Assembly: GCF_025717555.1 (NCBI RefSeq)
Contig: NZ_JAJIRP010000008.1
Span: 241,246-305,245 of the forward strand
Length of the DNA stretch: 64,000 nt
Origin: Paucibacter sp. B2R-40
GTDB taxonomy: Bacteria > Pseudomonadota > Gammaproteobacteria > Burkholderiales > Burkholderiaceae_C
Direction of reading: 5' to 3'
A program made the position numbers and the translations under genes. Under the pieces are notes generated by a model. The model was not told the origin of the DNA and made no database searches. It saw nothing but the letters and a program-made list of their open reading frames with translations. Shown here piece by piece: positions 18,580 to 26,500 of this stretch (position 1 is its first letter; the number at the start of each line of letters is the position of its first letter).

Positions 18580-19092
18580 ATGTCGATTCCACCTGACTTC
18601 CAAACGCTCAGTCCCTGGTTCGAGGATTCTGCCGCTCGGTTGACGCCGGGAGACAGCGTTAGCGCCAGGCTCAGCTTGAGTGAAGCGATCGGCAATGATG
18701 CGGCACTTGGTCGGCTGCGCAGCACAGCACGGTCTTTGGCCGAGGGCACGGATTTGTCCCGGCTCGATGAGCATCAGCTGATTGAACTATTGACTCCGTT
18801 GCTGGTCGATGGCTGGCTACATCTTGACTTGCGCAGGCCCTTGGCCTACCAGCTGGTGCCGGTGGCAGCGCCGGTGAGCACGCCGGCGCCTGCTGCACCC
18901 GCGCCGGCCGGTCCACGCCCGGCGGTTGCGGCAGCGCCGCCCGAGCCGGTCGATTCGACCTTTGGCTCGAGCCTGGATGTCGCCGCGATGGTCGCCGTGC
19001 TGAAGGCTGCCGCTGAGAGCGGCGTGCCGTTTTGCGAGGAATGCGCCAGGGCTGCGGCCCAAAGGCAAGTCGCCGAGGCAGCGCCGGCATGA
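18580..19092 (+). CDS. Uncharacterised T6SS-associated protein with C-terminal CEEC motif
   Basis: 170 residues, no signal peptide. An N-terminal helical region of about 85 residues is joined by an Ala/Pro linker (VSTPAPAAPAPAGPRPAVAA) to a short C-terminal segment, LDVAAMVAVLKAAAESGVPF followed by CEEC. I have the impression that short segments ending in PFCEEC recur in proteins coded beside T6SS adaptors, but cannot confirm this here. Its stop overlaps the start of the DUF4123 gene (ATGA), so the two are translationally coupled and the products may act together. The function is unknown; the paired cysteines could bind metal. Confidence 0.6.
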   Translation: MSIPPDFQTLSPWFEDSAARLTPGDSVSARLSLSEAIGNDAALGRLRSTARSLAEGTDLSRLDEHQLIELLTPLLVDGWLHLDLRRPLAYQLVPVAAPVSTPAPAAPAPAGPRPAVAAAPPEPVDSTFGSSLDVAAMVAVLKAAAESGVPFCEECARAAAQRQVAEAAPA

Positions 19093-19658
19093 GTATGAGC
19101 CCAGCGCAGCGCGAGCAAATCATGCAGACCTTGTGGCCCAAAGGCGCTACTTCGTCGAAGATGAGCGTTTGGGCGATCCTGGATTGCGCGCGCGACCCCA
19201 AAATTTATTTGGCCTTGTTGGCCTCGCGGCTTGAGTTCCGTTGTTTGTACAGCGGCAAGTTGCCGCGTGAGCTGGAAATGGTGGCACCCCAGTTGGTTGA
19301 GTTGCATCCCGGCAACCGTTTAACCGCGCAGTTATTGGACGAAGGCTGGGGCAATGCCTGGGGGGTATTTTTGAAGACGGCCGATCCGGTAAATCTGCGC
19401 CATCATTTGCGTAAGTTTTTGAAGGTACAGGATGAAGATGGACGGCGTTTGCTGTTTCGCTATTACGACCCGAGGGTGTTGCGGGTGTATTTGCCGACTT
19501 GCACAAAGGCGGAGCTTGCCCAGCTGTTCGGCCCCGTAGTGAGCTATTTTTCGGAGAGCGAAGGCGGTAGCTCTTTGCTTCAATTCAGCCCGGCGCCGGC
19601 GGGGCAGCTGGTCGAGCGCCGATGGGCTGAGTCCAGGCCCGAGGATGCGAGCGCTTAG
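19089..19658 (+). CDS. DUF4123 domain protein, T6SS effector adaptor
   Basis: 189 residues from the ATG at 19089, overlapping the previous stop. The DUF4123 family (also called Tap or TEC) loads specific effectors onto VgrG spikes in the cytoplasm. Family features are visible in order: WAILDCARDPKIYLALL, APQLVELHPGNRLTAQLL, the EGWGNAWGVFL segment, HHLRKFLKVQDEDGRRLLFR with YYDPRVLRVYLPTC directly after, and ELAQLFGPV. Adaptors normally sit next to their VgrG or cargo; here the nearest candidates are the convergent methyltransferase-like gene at 20628 and the vgrG at 24439. Ends eight bases from the convergent propeller gene. Confidence 0.85.
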   Translation: MSMSPAQREQIMQTLWPKGATSSKMSVWAILDCARDPKIYLALLASRLEFRCLYSGKLPRELEMVAPQLVELHPGNRLTAQLLDEGWGNAWGVFLKTADPVNLRHHLRKFLKVQDEDGRRLLFRYYDPRVLRVYLPTCTKAELAQLFGPVVSYFSESEGGSSLLQFSPAPAGQLVERRWAESRPEDASA

Positions 19659-19665
19659 GACCTCA

Positions 19666-20631
19666 TCAAGGGGCTGTGGTCACACCGATTGCCAAGCCAT
19701 TGTTGGCGTCAACGAGTCCAAAGCGACCCTGCTCATCGATCCAGCCAACAACGGCGCCATCCGCGCCAAGCATCAATTGCGCCAGCCCCAGATCCGAGAC
19801 TTGAAGCCGCCACAGACAAGCTCCGTTCGCATCTTGCGGATGCACGGCAATCAGCTCCCCTTCTGGCGTGCCCAGCAGCAGCTTGCTCGCTGCGTTGTCA
19901 AGCGCCGCCGCATTGGCCGCGAAATGGCGCGGTCCGGCGCTCAGCAAGGTCTCGGTGGCGGCGTCAAAAACCAACAACTCGTCCCAGTACAAAAAGATGC
20001 GAGACCCGTCGGCGCTGACGCCGAACGCGCCGTCCGGGTAGGCCAGTCGTTCACCTTCAATAGGCCGGTGCTCGGCCGTGACGCGATTCGTGGTGCGCTC
20101 CCAGCGCAGCCAGTCCAGCGCGCTGACCAGGGTCAAGGTCCGTGCGTCGGCTGCGACCGCGAAGGCGTCGAACGGGACGGCATCACTGCCATTGCTTGCG
20201 ATCGGCACCGCGACCATCCACCCGCCCTCGTCTGCTTGCCACAGCAGGCCGCGCCGCCAGCCATCTACCGTCACATAGACATGCTCGGCCAGAACGGCCG
20301 CTTGCCGCACGGCGGCCGGGCATTGGAACTCAGCCAGCAAGCCGGCCTGCTCGGTTTGCCAGACGAAGACGGCGCCTTCGGCATCACAGGCGAGCAGCAG
20401 GCTGGCATCCGGCGACACCGCCAGGTGAACAATCGCCCGGCGTGAGGCCAGCGTCAGCCAGGGCTGGGGCGACCCCATCGAGTGGCCGCTCCATTCGAGC
20501 CGGCTGATGCCCCCTAGTTCATCCCCGCTCCAGCCACGGCATTCGAACGCGCAAAGGGCCAAAGCGGTGGTGCGGACTGGTGCGGCAGGCAGCGAGGGTG
20601 AGGGCGGCGAAGTGAGCAAGGGCGAGTTCAA
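19666..20631 (-). CDS. Beta-propeller (WD40-like) protein, possible immunity or partner protein
   Basis: 321 residues from a TTG at 20631: GGGAGG lies five bases upstream, and the TTG overlaps the stop of the preceding gene (TTGA), a coupling arrangement. Longer in-frame extensions run into the upstream gene and look like a shadow. The sequence has blade-like repeats such as HLAVSPDASLLLACDAEG and GAFGVSADGSRIFLYWDELL with the pattern of a six- to seven-bladed propeller; no signal peptide, no catalytic motif. It is the last gene of the four-gene operon that starts with the TssB-TssC fusion. Being coupled to the methyltransferase-like gene it could be its cytoplasmic immunity protein or chaperone. 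That role is inference. Confidence 0.65.
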   Translation of the reverse strand: MNSPLLTSPPSPSLPAAPVRTTALALCAFECRGWSGDELGGISRLEWSGHSMGSPQPWLTLASRRAIVHLAVSPDASLLLACDAEGAVFVWQTEQAGLLAEFQCPAAVRQAAVLAEHVYVTVDGWRRGLLWQADEGGWMVAVPIASNGSDAVPFDAFAVAADARTLTLVSALDWLRWERTTNRVTAEHRPIEGERLAYPDGAFGVSADGSRIFLYWDELLVFDAATETLLSAGPRHFAANAAALDNAASKLLLGTPEGELIAVHPQDANGACLWRLQVSDLGLAQLMLGADGAVVGWIDEQGRFGLVDANNGLAIGVTTAP

Positions 20632-22442
20632 TATTGCCTCCCGTAGGCGCGTGCATTGTTGATATTGGGCTCGTGGGGATTGAAGGCGGGGTCGCTGTAC
20701 CAGGACGGATGGTGATCGGTACTGGTGAAGTTGGTGCGGTAATGCACGAAGTAGCTTGCATGCGTCGGCCAACTGGCCAGATTGGTCATGCCCGGCACCG
20801 CATGATTGGCACCCGCGTGGTGGATGGAATAGCCGGCCGTCAGCATGGCGTTCCAACTGTTGGAGCCGTTGACAAACAACCAGCCGCCCGGCTTGAGAAC
20901 TTGTGGCCCGTGATAGCGGTAGCAGCGCATCAGATAACCCTGCAGGCCGACGGTATTGACGTTCGAGCGGTAATGATCGACCGAGTCTGCGGGCATTTCA
21001 CCCACGATGCCGTACCAGGCCGGGTCGATGGCCTGGCCGTCGGCATAGCGAAATGCGCCGGCGATGGTGAGCGCCATTGGCGTGGTGTGGGCAGGTGCGA
21101 ACTGCAGGTTGACTGCGTCGGTGTGCAGGTTCTGGTGATTCAGCGCGCCCCCGCCGTTGCCGCGAACAAAGTCGAACTGAGTGGCATAGTGCGTCGGTTG
21201 GCCGTGGTTGACAAACGGTGCGCGCGCCAGCACCGTCAGTGCGACGCCGTAGCCGAAGCTGTACACGCTGATGGCCTTGCCGTTCTTGAAGCGCACGCCA
21301 CCTTGAGCGCTAAGCCCCATGACCTCGCACATATGCAGACCGTAGCCCGGGTGGGGGTTGTTGAAGACGACTGCATCGAAGGCACCGTAGCCGAGCAGCG
21401 CGGCGTTCCAATGGCCGGCATTGGTGGCGTCGAACTGTACCCCGTGGTTGACCAAATTCTCGGTCAGCGCCGTCTGCACGCGCTGGCGTTGATTGGCATT
21501 GTTGATCCAGACGTTGGTTTGCCAATGCCTGATATTGAGGTGGTTGGACACGTGCAGGATAGGCGTTACATCGTATTGCGTCGCCACCACCCAGCGCAAG
21601 CCGGCCGGGTTGGCCAGCGCGTTGCGGTACTTGCTTGCCAGCCCAGTTGCGTATTCGAAATGCGTTCCTTCACCGACGATCATGACTTGCGGGAAGCGAA
21701 AGACGAAGCGCACCCGCAGCGTGGCGCCCCGGCGCGTGACCTGCAGCCTTATGCCATTGGCGGCAATGGTGCGGTAGGTGGCATCGTCGGCGGCGGCGTC
21801 CAGAGGGCCGACGGCGCGCGGGTTGCCTTCGGTCCAAAGCTCAACCGTGGAGTTGGGCAAAAAGCCGATGAAGGGGACCGTCAGCTGGTGGGCGCTGGCG
21901 CAATCCAGCAGATGGTTGTTGATTTCATCGGCCGGTGGGGCAGCGCCATTGGCGGCAAAGGCAATATGGGCATTCGCCGGCGCGCCCCCCGGCGGCGTGC
22001 TGGCAAGGGCGAGATTGAGCCCGACGGTCCATGCGTGCGGCCAAGCCATCAGACCGATGCCGGGCTTCTCGGTGTAGACCTCGACACTGATCTGAAACTG
22101 GCCCGCCACAATCACCGTGAGTTGAGTCAACAAGCCGGTATTGCTTTGACCCACCCACAGCCTGCTGGGGTCGGTCAGCTCCGCATTGACGGCCAGATTG
22201 GCGAAGTCCGCTGCGGTGTCGTAGACAAAAGTGATCAGGCCGTTGGCATCGGTTGGCTGCGTATGCTGCTGCGGCCCCACGTCCAGCCGCACCGGCGTAT
22301 GGGCCAGCACCGGCGTGCCTGGCGCGTGATGATTGCGCACCTGGACGGTCAGGTAGGCGCGCGGCACCGCCAACTCGCAGGGCATGCTCGCCGATACGGG
22401 GGCGTCCGGCGGCCCACCTGAGCGTGCTTCGATGAAGGCCAT
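20628..22442 (-). CDS. Ig-like / BMT5 (DUF2431)-like methyltransferase-fold protein, candidate T6SS cargo
   Basis: 604 residues from the ATG at 22442, five bases past the previous stop; a TTG at 22466 is an alternative. Residues about 25-245 are beta-rich with two or three Ig/transthyretin-like segments (AYLTVQVRNHHAPGTPVL, TDANGLITFVYD, QFQISVEVY). From about 250 a Rossmann-like domain matches the order seen in BMT5-type (DUF2431) rRNA methyltransferases: VMIVGEGTHFEYATGLA (253-269), ATQYDV (287-292), HGVQFDAT (333-340), FDAVVFNNPHPGYG (355-368), and LKPGGWLFVNG near 535. The eukaryotic enzyme modifies 25S rRNA uridine. The bacterial context here (T6SS sheath paralogue upstream, propeller downstream) suggests a secreted toxin or nucleotide-binding cargo. 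Function unproven. Confidence 0.6.
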   Translation of the reverse strand: MAFIEARSGGPPDAPVSASMPCELAVPRAYLTVQVRNHHAPGTPVLAHTPVRLDVGPQQHTQPTDANGLITFVYDTAADFANLAVNAELTDPSRLWVGQSNTGLLTQLTVIVAGQFQISVEVYTEKPGIGLMAWPHAWTVGLNLALASTPPGGAPANAHIAFAANGAAPPADEINNHLLDCASAHQLTVPFIGFLPNSTVELWTEGNPRAVGPLDAAADDATYRTIAANGIRLQVTRRGATLRVRFVFRFPQVMIVGEGTHFEYATGLASKYRNALANPAGLRWVVATQYDVTPILHVSNHLNIRHWQTNVWINNANQRQRVQTALTENLVNHGVQFDATNAGHWNAALLGYGAFDAVVFNNPHPGYGLHMCEVMGLSAQGGVRFKNGKAISVYSFGYGVALTVLARAPFVNHGQPTHYATQFDFVRGNGGGALNHQNLHTDAVNLQFAPAHTTPMALTIAGAFRYADGQAIDPAWYGIVGEMPADSVDHYRSNVNTVGLQGYLMRCYRYHGPQVLKPGGWLFVNGSNSWNAMLTAGYSIHHAGANHAVPGMTNLASWPTHASYFVHYRTNFTSTDHHPSWYSDPAFNPHEPNINNARAYGRQY

Positions 22443-22446
22443 GACT

Positions 22447-22779
22447 TCAGCCCATCGCCTGCTCAAGCGCAGTGAGCTTGTCTGCCCCCATCAGCAGCGG
22501 ATTGTTGAGCGCTGCCACGATGGCGGCGTCGGCTGCCTGTGGGTCACGGCCTAGGGCCAGCACCAGCCGCCCGTAGCGTGCCACATCGTCCTTGCTGATC
22601 AAGCCATATTGCGCCGCAAGGCCCAACACTGGCCGCAGCAGCGCAAACAACTCGGCATCCGACGCGCCAGGTTCGGGCAAGCCATTGTCTTCGCGCGCCT
22701 GCTCGATCAGCCTGCGCGTGAATTGATCCCAAAGTGCAGCTTCGAAACTGGCGAGTTGCGCTCGGCGGATTGTCAGCAT
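22447..22779 (-). CDS. Small T6SS-linked protein with module shared with the 26501 gene product
   Basis: 110 residues, all-helical in appearance, no signal peptide. Its ATG overlaps the end of the TssB-TssC fusion gene. Residues about 11-75 (FEAALWDQFTRRLIEQ ... DDVARYGRLVLALG) line up with residues 6-70 of the 589-residue protein downstream of vgrG (LEQAAWSDFVRRLSLQ ... ASVARYVNLCFVWG). The pattern is an aromatic/Trp-x-x-Phe-x-Arg-Arg-Leu helix, a loop, then an Ala/Gly helix and VARY-x-x-L. I do not recognise a named family. Its position suggests a structural or adaptor role in the same complex as its neighbours. Confidence 0.65.
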   Translation of the reverse strand: MLTIRRAQLASFEAALWDQFTRRLIEQAREDNGLPEPGASDAELFALLRPVLGLAAQYGLISKDDVARYGRLVLALGRDPQAADAAIVAALNNPLLMGADKLTALEQAMG

Positions 22780-24209
22780 GAGTGGCCGAGCCCCGCCAGT
22801 TGCTGCGCCGGCTCCGCCACCGACTGCATCCGCATCACCGTAACCGCATTCCGGTGCCGATGGCTGATCACCGGCATCAACCCCGCCGCCAGCATAGATA
22901 AACCCGTGTCTTCACCAAGGTAGCGTTCCGCACAGGCTTGCAGTTCGCGCTCGCCATCAAACAGGTATGTGAAGGCCGGCATATCGCCAATCTCGCGTTC
23001 GTCGCCGGGCTCGAAGTCCCAGCCGCGTGCATTGAAGGAGCGGCCCACAGCCAAGGCCACGGCCAGAGCGCCATTGCCCCATAAAAACTCTTCGTGAACC
23101 GGCGTGGCATCGAACTCTTCGAAAGCAAAGCCATCGATAGGGTCGCTCTTCTTGCCGTAAGGCAGACGAAGCAAGACTCGCGGAGCGGCCAAGCCAATCC
23201 AGCGCGCGGCCTCGCTATGCCGCAAGGTTTGCCAATTGGCTTGCTCCTTGGTCTCCAGCGCAGCCAAGCCAGGGTCGCCGCCTGCCAGCAAGGGCCCACC
23301 AGCCTGCGAGGCCAAAATCCCCAAAGCTGCCAGCAAACCCAGATCGAGATCCGAGGCTCCAAATTGATACAAACCCACCAGAGCCGACCAACTTTGACCG
23401 CCGGGCAGATTGCGCCAGCGGTCGGCCAAGGCGCGGTGCAAGCCCGTTTGGCTCAATTGGCCCTTGGAGACGATGATATCGGCCAGCAGTTCTGCGCGTG
23501 ATACATCAAACAGGTGTAACTCCAGCTGGTCGTCCAATTCGAGGTTCGTGATCAACCAATGCACGCCACGCCATGCCGCTTCGAGGCTTTGAAAGGCTGG
23601 CTCGTGCAGCAGGCGGCGCATCTGCTCGGTGACGGCGGCGTCTACGGCTGCATGCTGTGTCTGCAGGTCGGCGGCTTGGTCGGGGACTATGTGCGGAGCG
23701 ACTAAATTGCGAATCAAATTGTCCAAACCCTGGGCGCCTGTTTGAGCGGATTCAAGCGAGTCGGGGCCAGGTCTTGCCTGACTCGACCCGTTTGATTTCC
23801 CCAGCAACTGATCCAGCAGGCCCGCGGCGTCGCTGTTGCTGTTGCTGTTGCTGTTGCTGACGCTGCTGCTGCTGCTGCTTCTGCTGCAGCTGACAGGCCG
23901 GTTTCGCGCCTGACGCAAGTCCTCAAACCGTGGCAAGCGGGCATAGAGCTGTTCGGGGTGGAAGTCGTCGAGAGTCGAAAAAGCAAGCTCCCCGCAAGCC
24001 AATTTGAGTTGGGGCCTGAGTCGCTGCATCACTTCATCAAGGCTATCTAGATCGACCCGATGGCTGGGTCGATCTGACAGCGCCGTTTTTTCGCTCGTAG
24101 GCCTGGCGCTGAAGTCGCCCAGCAGCAACAAGCGCATGGGGCCGTGCTTCGTTTTTGGCGCCGCCTCGCTCGGGCCGAAGGAGAAACCAAATTCCATTCG
24201 CTGAGGCAT
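22773..24209 (-). CDS. TssB-TssC fusion paralogue (T6SS sheath-like protein)
   Basis: 478 residues from the ATG at 24209, which has GGAG six bases upstream; an ATG at 24233 lacks a ribosome site. The N-terminal 100 residues resemble TssB/VipA (MRLLLLGDFSARP, the strand and helix order, and DDFHPEQLYARLP, compare DFTPDAVA in canonical TssB). A Ser/Asn/Gly linker (about 103-160) follows. The rest resembles the N-terminal and middle part of TssC/VipB (SLEAAWRGVHWLI, compare KLEGAWRGLHYMV; LPYGKKSDPIDGFAFEEF, compare MPYGAKTNPVEAFNFEED). The canonical C-terminal sheath strands are missing: it stops about where TssC has its aromatic/His region. The true tssB and tssC are at 44221 and 44775. First gene of a coupled minus-strand operon. 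Confidence 0.8.
   Translation of the reverse strand: MPQRMEFGFSFGPSEAAPKTKHGPMRLLLLGDFSARPTSEKTALSDRPSHRVDLDSLDEVMQRLRPQLKLACGELAFSTLDDFHPEQLYARLPRFEDLRQARNRPVSCSRSSSSSSVSNSNSNSNSDAAGLLDQLLGKSNGSSQARPGPDSLESAQTGAQGLDNLIRNLVAPHIVPDQAADLQTQHAAVDAAVTEQMRRLLHEPAFQSLEAAWRGVHWLITNLELDDQLELHLFDVSRAELLADIIVSKGQLSQTGLHRALADRWRNLPGGQSWSALVGLYQFGASDLDLGLLAALGILASQAGGPLLAGGDPGLAALETKEQANWQTLRHSEAARWIGLAAPRVLLRLPYGKKSDPIDGFAFEEFDATPVHEEFLWGNGALAVALAVGRSFNARGWDFEPGDEREIGDMPAFTYLFDGERELQACAERYLGEDTGLSMLAAGLMPVISHRHRNAVTVMRMQSVAEPAQQLAGLGHSC
23821..23890. repeat. Trinucleotide microsatellite coding for the Ser/Asn linker
   Basis: The plus strand reads as runs of CTG and TTG triplets (GCTGTTGCTGTTGCTG, then GCTGCTGCTGCTGCTT), which encode the Ser and Ser-Asn repeats of the TssB-TssC fusion linker on the minus strand. 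Length change by slippage would keep the frame and alter only linker length. Confidence 0.85.
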
Positions 24210-24233
24210 TGTGGGCTCCGAGGCTTTTGACAT

Positions 24234-24438
24234 GGGCAGGGGCTAACGAGCAATACCCGCAGCTTGAGGCGTAGCATACTGTGCTCCAAAACAGGCGGTC
24301 TGCGCAATCCCAAAAAGTACCGAAGGCTTGGCATGTCAGGTGCCTTTTTTTCAGTCGCAGGACCGTTATAGTTCGCGGACTCGGCAGAGGTGCTTGCATG
24401 CCGGAGTCAGGGCGCTAGATTTTTGGGATTCAGAATTT
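24234..24438. promoter_or_regulatory. Divergent control region; possible sigma-54 site at 24329-24343 for vgrG
   Basis: The stretch separates the fusion gene operon (minus) from vgrG (plus). TGGCATG-TCAG-GTGC (24329-24343) has the GG/GC spacing of a sigma-54 promoter, with two departures from the consensus, and lies about 95 bases before the vgrG ATG. T6SS spike and tube genes are often sigma-54 dependent. No enhancer-binding protein gene is in the window. Treat as tentative. Confidence 0.3.
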
Positions 24439-26493
24439 ATGGCAGCATCGTCGGAATTTCAAATGGGCATGGTCAGCGCGGCCGGAGCGGCCTTGGCTTT
24501 GCGTTCGATGTCGGCCTTCGAGGAGGTCTCGCGCCCGTTTGAGTTTCAGATCATTGCGGTGTCTGACAATGCGGCGCTCGCAGCCGATGATTTGCTGGGA
24601 AGCACAGCGGCCGCCTGGGTCGCCACCGGCGACGCCGGCCCGCGTTGGTTCAATGGTGTGGTGAGCGCCTTCGGTTTCGAAGGCATGGACGGCCGTCAGT
24701 ACAAATACAGGCTGTGTCTGAGGCCCTCGCTTTGGTTGTTGACTCGCTCGGCCAATTTGCGCGTTTTCCAGGAGATGTCGGTTCCCGACATCTTGACCCA
24801 GGTTTTTTCGGCCTACCCCGGCACGGTCACACGGCAACTCAGCGCCACGTACGCGGCGCGGACCTTTTGCGTCCAGTACCGAGAGACCGACTTCAACTTC
24901 GTCAGCCGCTTGATGGAAGAGGAGGGCATCTTCTATTTCTTCCGCCACAGCGAGGACAAGCATGAGTTGGTGATCGCCGATGCGGCCAGCGCGCATGTGA
25001 GCAGCCCGGGCTTTGAGACCGTGCAGTATCTGTCTGCCGGCAATGCCAAGGTCAGCCAAGCGGCCATCAATGAATGGCAGATGCGGCACGAGGTCCAGAC
25101 CGGCAAGGTGGTGCTGCGTGATTACAATTTTTTGACCCCCGATTCCGACCTCACTAGCGCGCCGGCTGCAGGCAGCCGCGGCCACGCCGAAGCTGCGCAT
25201 GAGGTGTACGACTATCCCGGGCGTTATGCGGCCAAGGCCGATGGCGACGCGCTGGCCATGATCAGGCTAGAGGAGGCGCAGGCCCGGTTCGGCCGCTTCA
25301 CCGGCCAAGGCAATACGCAGGGTTTGGCGGCCGGCGCGCGTTTCAAGCTGGCAGGCCATCCACGGGATGATCAGAATGCCGAGTACATCGTTTTATCCAC
25401 CCGTATCGAGATGAGCTTGTCGGCTTACGAATCGGGTGCCGATGAGTCTTCGTTTGGCTGCAGCTTCACCTTGCAGCGTTACGATGAAACCTTGCGGCCG
25501 GCCCGCAACACCCGCAAGCCCACGGTGGCTGGGCCACAGACGGCCGTCGTGGTGGGCGATGCTGATCCCGGCGACATCGTCACGGACGAGCACGGCCGGG
25601 TGAAGATTCAATTCCATTGGGACCGCATCGGTACCAAGACGGCGGCCAGCAGTTGCTGGGTGCGGGTGGCCAGCCCCTCGGCCGGTAACGGCTTCGGCAT
25701 GATTTCGCTGCCGCGCCTGGGGCAAGAAGTGGTGGTGGACTTTTTGGAAGGCGACCCGGATCAGCCCTTGATCACAGGTCGGGTCTATAACGCGAAGCAA
25801 AAGCCGCCCTATGAGTTGCCGGTCAATGCGACCGTCAGCACCATCAAAAGCCGCAGCAAGCTGGGCGGCGCGGCCGACTTCAATGAGTTGCGCTTTGAGG
25901 ACAAGAAGGGCAGTGAATACCTGCTGTTTCACGCGCAAAAGGATAGATTCGAGTTTGTTGAAGAGACGCTGAAAAGCGAGATCGGCAAGGATGAGCATCG
26001 CACCGTCAAGGCAGACCGCAAGGAAAAAGTCGAGGGCGAGTACCACCTCAGCGTGGTGAAGGATCTAAAGCAAAAAGTCGACGGCAAGTTCAGCCTTGAC
26101 GTCGGCAAAGACATGCTCCTGAAGGGCGGCGGTATCTTCAGCCTGAAGACGGCTAAAGACATCACCGCACAATCGGGAGCGGCAGTTTCTATCAAATCGA
26201 CGGCCGATCTGCACCTGAAGATCGGAGCGAACATCGGCGCCGACGCCGGGCAAAACGTGCACATCAAGGCGGGCATGAATGTGGTGATCGAGGCCGGCGT
26301 GCAGATCAGCATCAAGGCAGGCGCCTCATCCATTGTGCTGGGCCCGGACGGGGTCTCCATCACCGGCTCCATGGTCAAGATCAATTCGGGCGGATCACCG
26401 GGCTCGGGCGCAGGCGCAAGCCCGGTGGCGCCGACCGACCCGGACGCACCAGATGCGCCCGAGGTGCCCGAAGACCCCTTGACCCACCGATAG
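24439..26493 (+). CDS. tssI: VgrG spike protein (TssI)
   Basis: 684 residues from the ATG at 24439. The gp27-like base comes first (SAFEEVSRPFEFQIIAVS; EMSVPDILTQVF; YRETDFNFVSRLMEEEGIFY, FFRH directly after), then the gp5 OB-fold region (VTDEHGRVKIQFHWDR; CWVRVASPSAGNGFG; LPRLGQEVVVDFLEGDPDQP; ITGRVYN), and a beta-helix with repeats of the form KAGxxVxIEAG ending in ISIKAGASSIVLGPDGVSI. The tail is a short Pro/Asp-rich stretch with no enzymatic extension, so cargo must be carried non-covalently through PAAR or adaptor proteins. It sits at the face of outer spike assembly and is injected on sheath contraction. Two uncharacterised genes follow within eight bases and by overlap. Confidence 0.97.
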   Translation: MAASSEFQMGMVSAAGAALALRSMSAFEEVSRPFEFQIIAVSDNAALAADDLLGSTAAAWVATGDAGPRWFNGVVSAFGFEGMDGRQYKYRLCLRPSLWLLTRSANLRVFQEMSVPDILTQVFSAYPGTVTRQLSATYAARTFCVQYRETDFNFVSRLMEEEGIFYFFRHSEDKHELVIADAASAHVSSPGFETVQYLSAGNAKVSQAAINEWQMRHEVQTGKVVLRDYNFLTPDSDLTSAPAAGSRGHAEAAHEVYDYPGRYAAKADGDALAMIRLEEAQARFGRFTGQGNTQGLAAGARFKLAGHPRDDQNAEYIVLSTRIEMSLSAYESGADESSFGCSFTLQRYDETLRPARNTRKPTVAGPQTAVVVGDADPGDIVTDEHGRVKIQFHWDRIGTKTAASSCWVRVASPSAGNGFGMISLPRLGQEVVVDFLEGDPDQPLITGRVYNAKQKPPYELPVNATVSTIKSRSKLGGAADFNELRFEDKKGSEYLLFHAQKDRFEFVEETLKSEIGKDEHRTVKADRKEKVEGEYHLSVVKDLKQKVDGKFSLDVGKDMLLKGGGIFSLKTAKDITAQSGAAVSIKSTADLHLKIGANIGADAGQNVHIKAGMNVVIEAGVQISIKAGASSIVLGPDGVSITGSMVKINSGGSPGSGAGASPVAPTDPDAPDAPEVPEDPLTHR

Positions 26494-26500
26494 TGCGGCG

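Noticed and set aside
20634..22421. 595-codon open frame opposite the methyltransferase-like gene
   Set aside because: The minus-strand product has clear motifs and coupled neighbours; the plus-strand product has none.
23821..23890. CRISPR-like or phase-variable repeat
   Set aside because: Units are three bases and in frame, so there are no spacers and no on/off switching by slippage.
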